Shown: one piece after another, positions 63,834-64,000 of the stretch | Position numbering within the stretch: position 1 is the first letter of the stretch | Layout: each line of letters starts with the position of its first letter | From: Rhodocyclaceae bacterium | Lineage (GTDB): Bacteria > Pseudomonadota > Gammaproteobacteria > Burkholderiales > Ga0077523 | Assembly: GCA_020248405.1 (NCBI GenBank) | Contig: JADCHQ010000012.1 | Coordinates: forward strand, 18,339 to 82,338 | Reading direction: 5' to 3' | Length of the DNA: 64,000 bases | Position numbers and translations under genes: made by a program | Notes under the pieces: generated by a model | Databases searched by the model: none | Told to the model about the DNA's origin: nothing | What the model saw: only the letters and a program-made list of their open reading frames with translations

Positions 63834-64000
63834 GCGCGCCTTTCGCCGGTCTTGTGGCGACGCTCTTTAACAGAAAGAACAGCCGATAGGTGTGGGCGCC
63901 TGGTGGGTAGAGGGCATGATGAGGTGCTATTTAGGCGATGAGTCTAGGTGGTATTGAGGCGTGCTTGATCTGTTCTGGGTGCTCGCACTGATGGAAGTAA
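63834..64000 (+). other. 5' leader of the rRNA operon with boxA antitermination element
   Basis: The leader contains GCTCTTTAACA (63862-63872), matching the boxA consensus bound by NusB/S10 for ribosomal antitermination. No 16S sequence has begun by the right edge, so the mature 16S gene starts beyond the window. Confidence 0.85.

Overview
The window looks like a chromosomal segment of a GC-rich betaproteobacterium. The evidence is gene order: murA-hisGDCBHAFIE-HIT-tatABC, mlaFEDCB followed by an ABC exporter, bolA and murA, lptCAB-rpoN-ptsN-hprK-rapZ, and argC-bactofilin-erpA-anmK-M23-tyrS leading into an rRNA operon. Family or genus cannot be fixed from this; a Rhodocyclales/Nitrosomonadales-like organism is a guess. 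No insertion sequence, prophage, CRISPR array or replication origin was seen. Coding density is high, and no gene-free gap exceeds about 230 bases.

Layout. (1) 1-5793: part of an acyl-CoA degradation cluster on the minus strand (SDR, biotin-dependent carboxyltransferase, acyl-CoA dehydrogenase, start of a biotin carboxylase), best matched to acyclic-terpene (citronellol/geranyl-CoA, atu) catabolism, with an MDR reductase and a second SDR divergent from it. (2) 5849-9160: tRNA-Gly(CCC), a four-PAS diguanylate cyclase and mutY. (3) 9169-18372, minus strand: Lon-N domain protein, UbiX-type prenyltransferase, a coiled-coil surface protein, rapZ, hprK, ptsN, rpoN, lptB, lptA, lptC, kdsC, kdsD (nitrogen PTS/sigma-54 plus LPS transport and Kdo synthesis). 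(4) 18480-20438: KefB-type antiporter, ending at a bidirectional terminator.

(5) 20524-39602 is the accessory-looking part. It is an MSHA-like type IV pilus locus: major pilin, two minor pilin-like proteins, MshK/J/I/G/E/N/L-like assembly proteins and an ExeA/MshM-like ATPase. Built into it are a membrane histidine kinase, a sigma-54-dependent response regulator that resembles PrsR of exosortase systems, and the separated ATPase and permease of an ABC-2 type exporter. A -24/-12 promoter candidate precedes the pilin gene. The assembly ATPase carries an MshEN-type N-terminus expected to bind c-di-GMP.

(6) 39775-54779 plus strand: lipid-asymmetry transport (mla), a second ABC exporter, bolA, murA, the complete histidine pathway except hisZ, a HIT protein and the Tat translocase. 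(7) 54972-63776: a DegS/DegQ-like protease (minus), rplM-rpsI with a clear promoter and terminator, argC, a coiled-coil membrane protein, bactofilin, erpA, then anmK and an M23 endopeptidase (minus) and tyrS (plus). (8) 63777-64000: a strong promoter with a boxA antitermination element, the leader of a ribosomal RNA operon whose 16S gene lies beyond the right edge.
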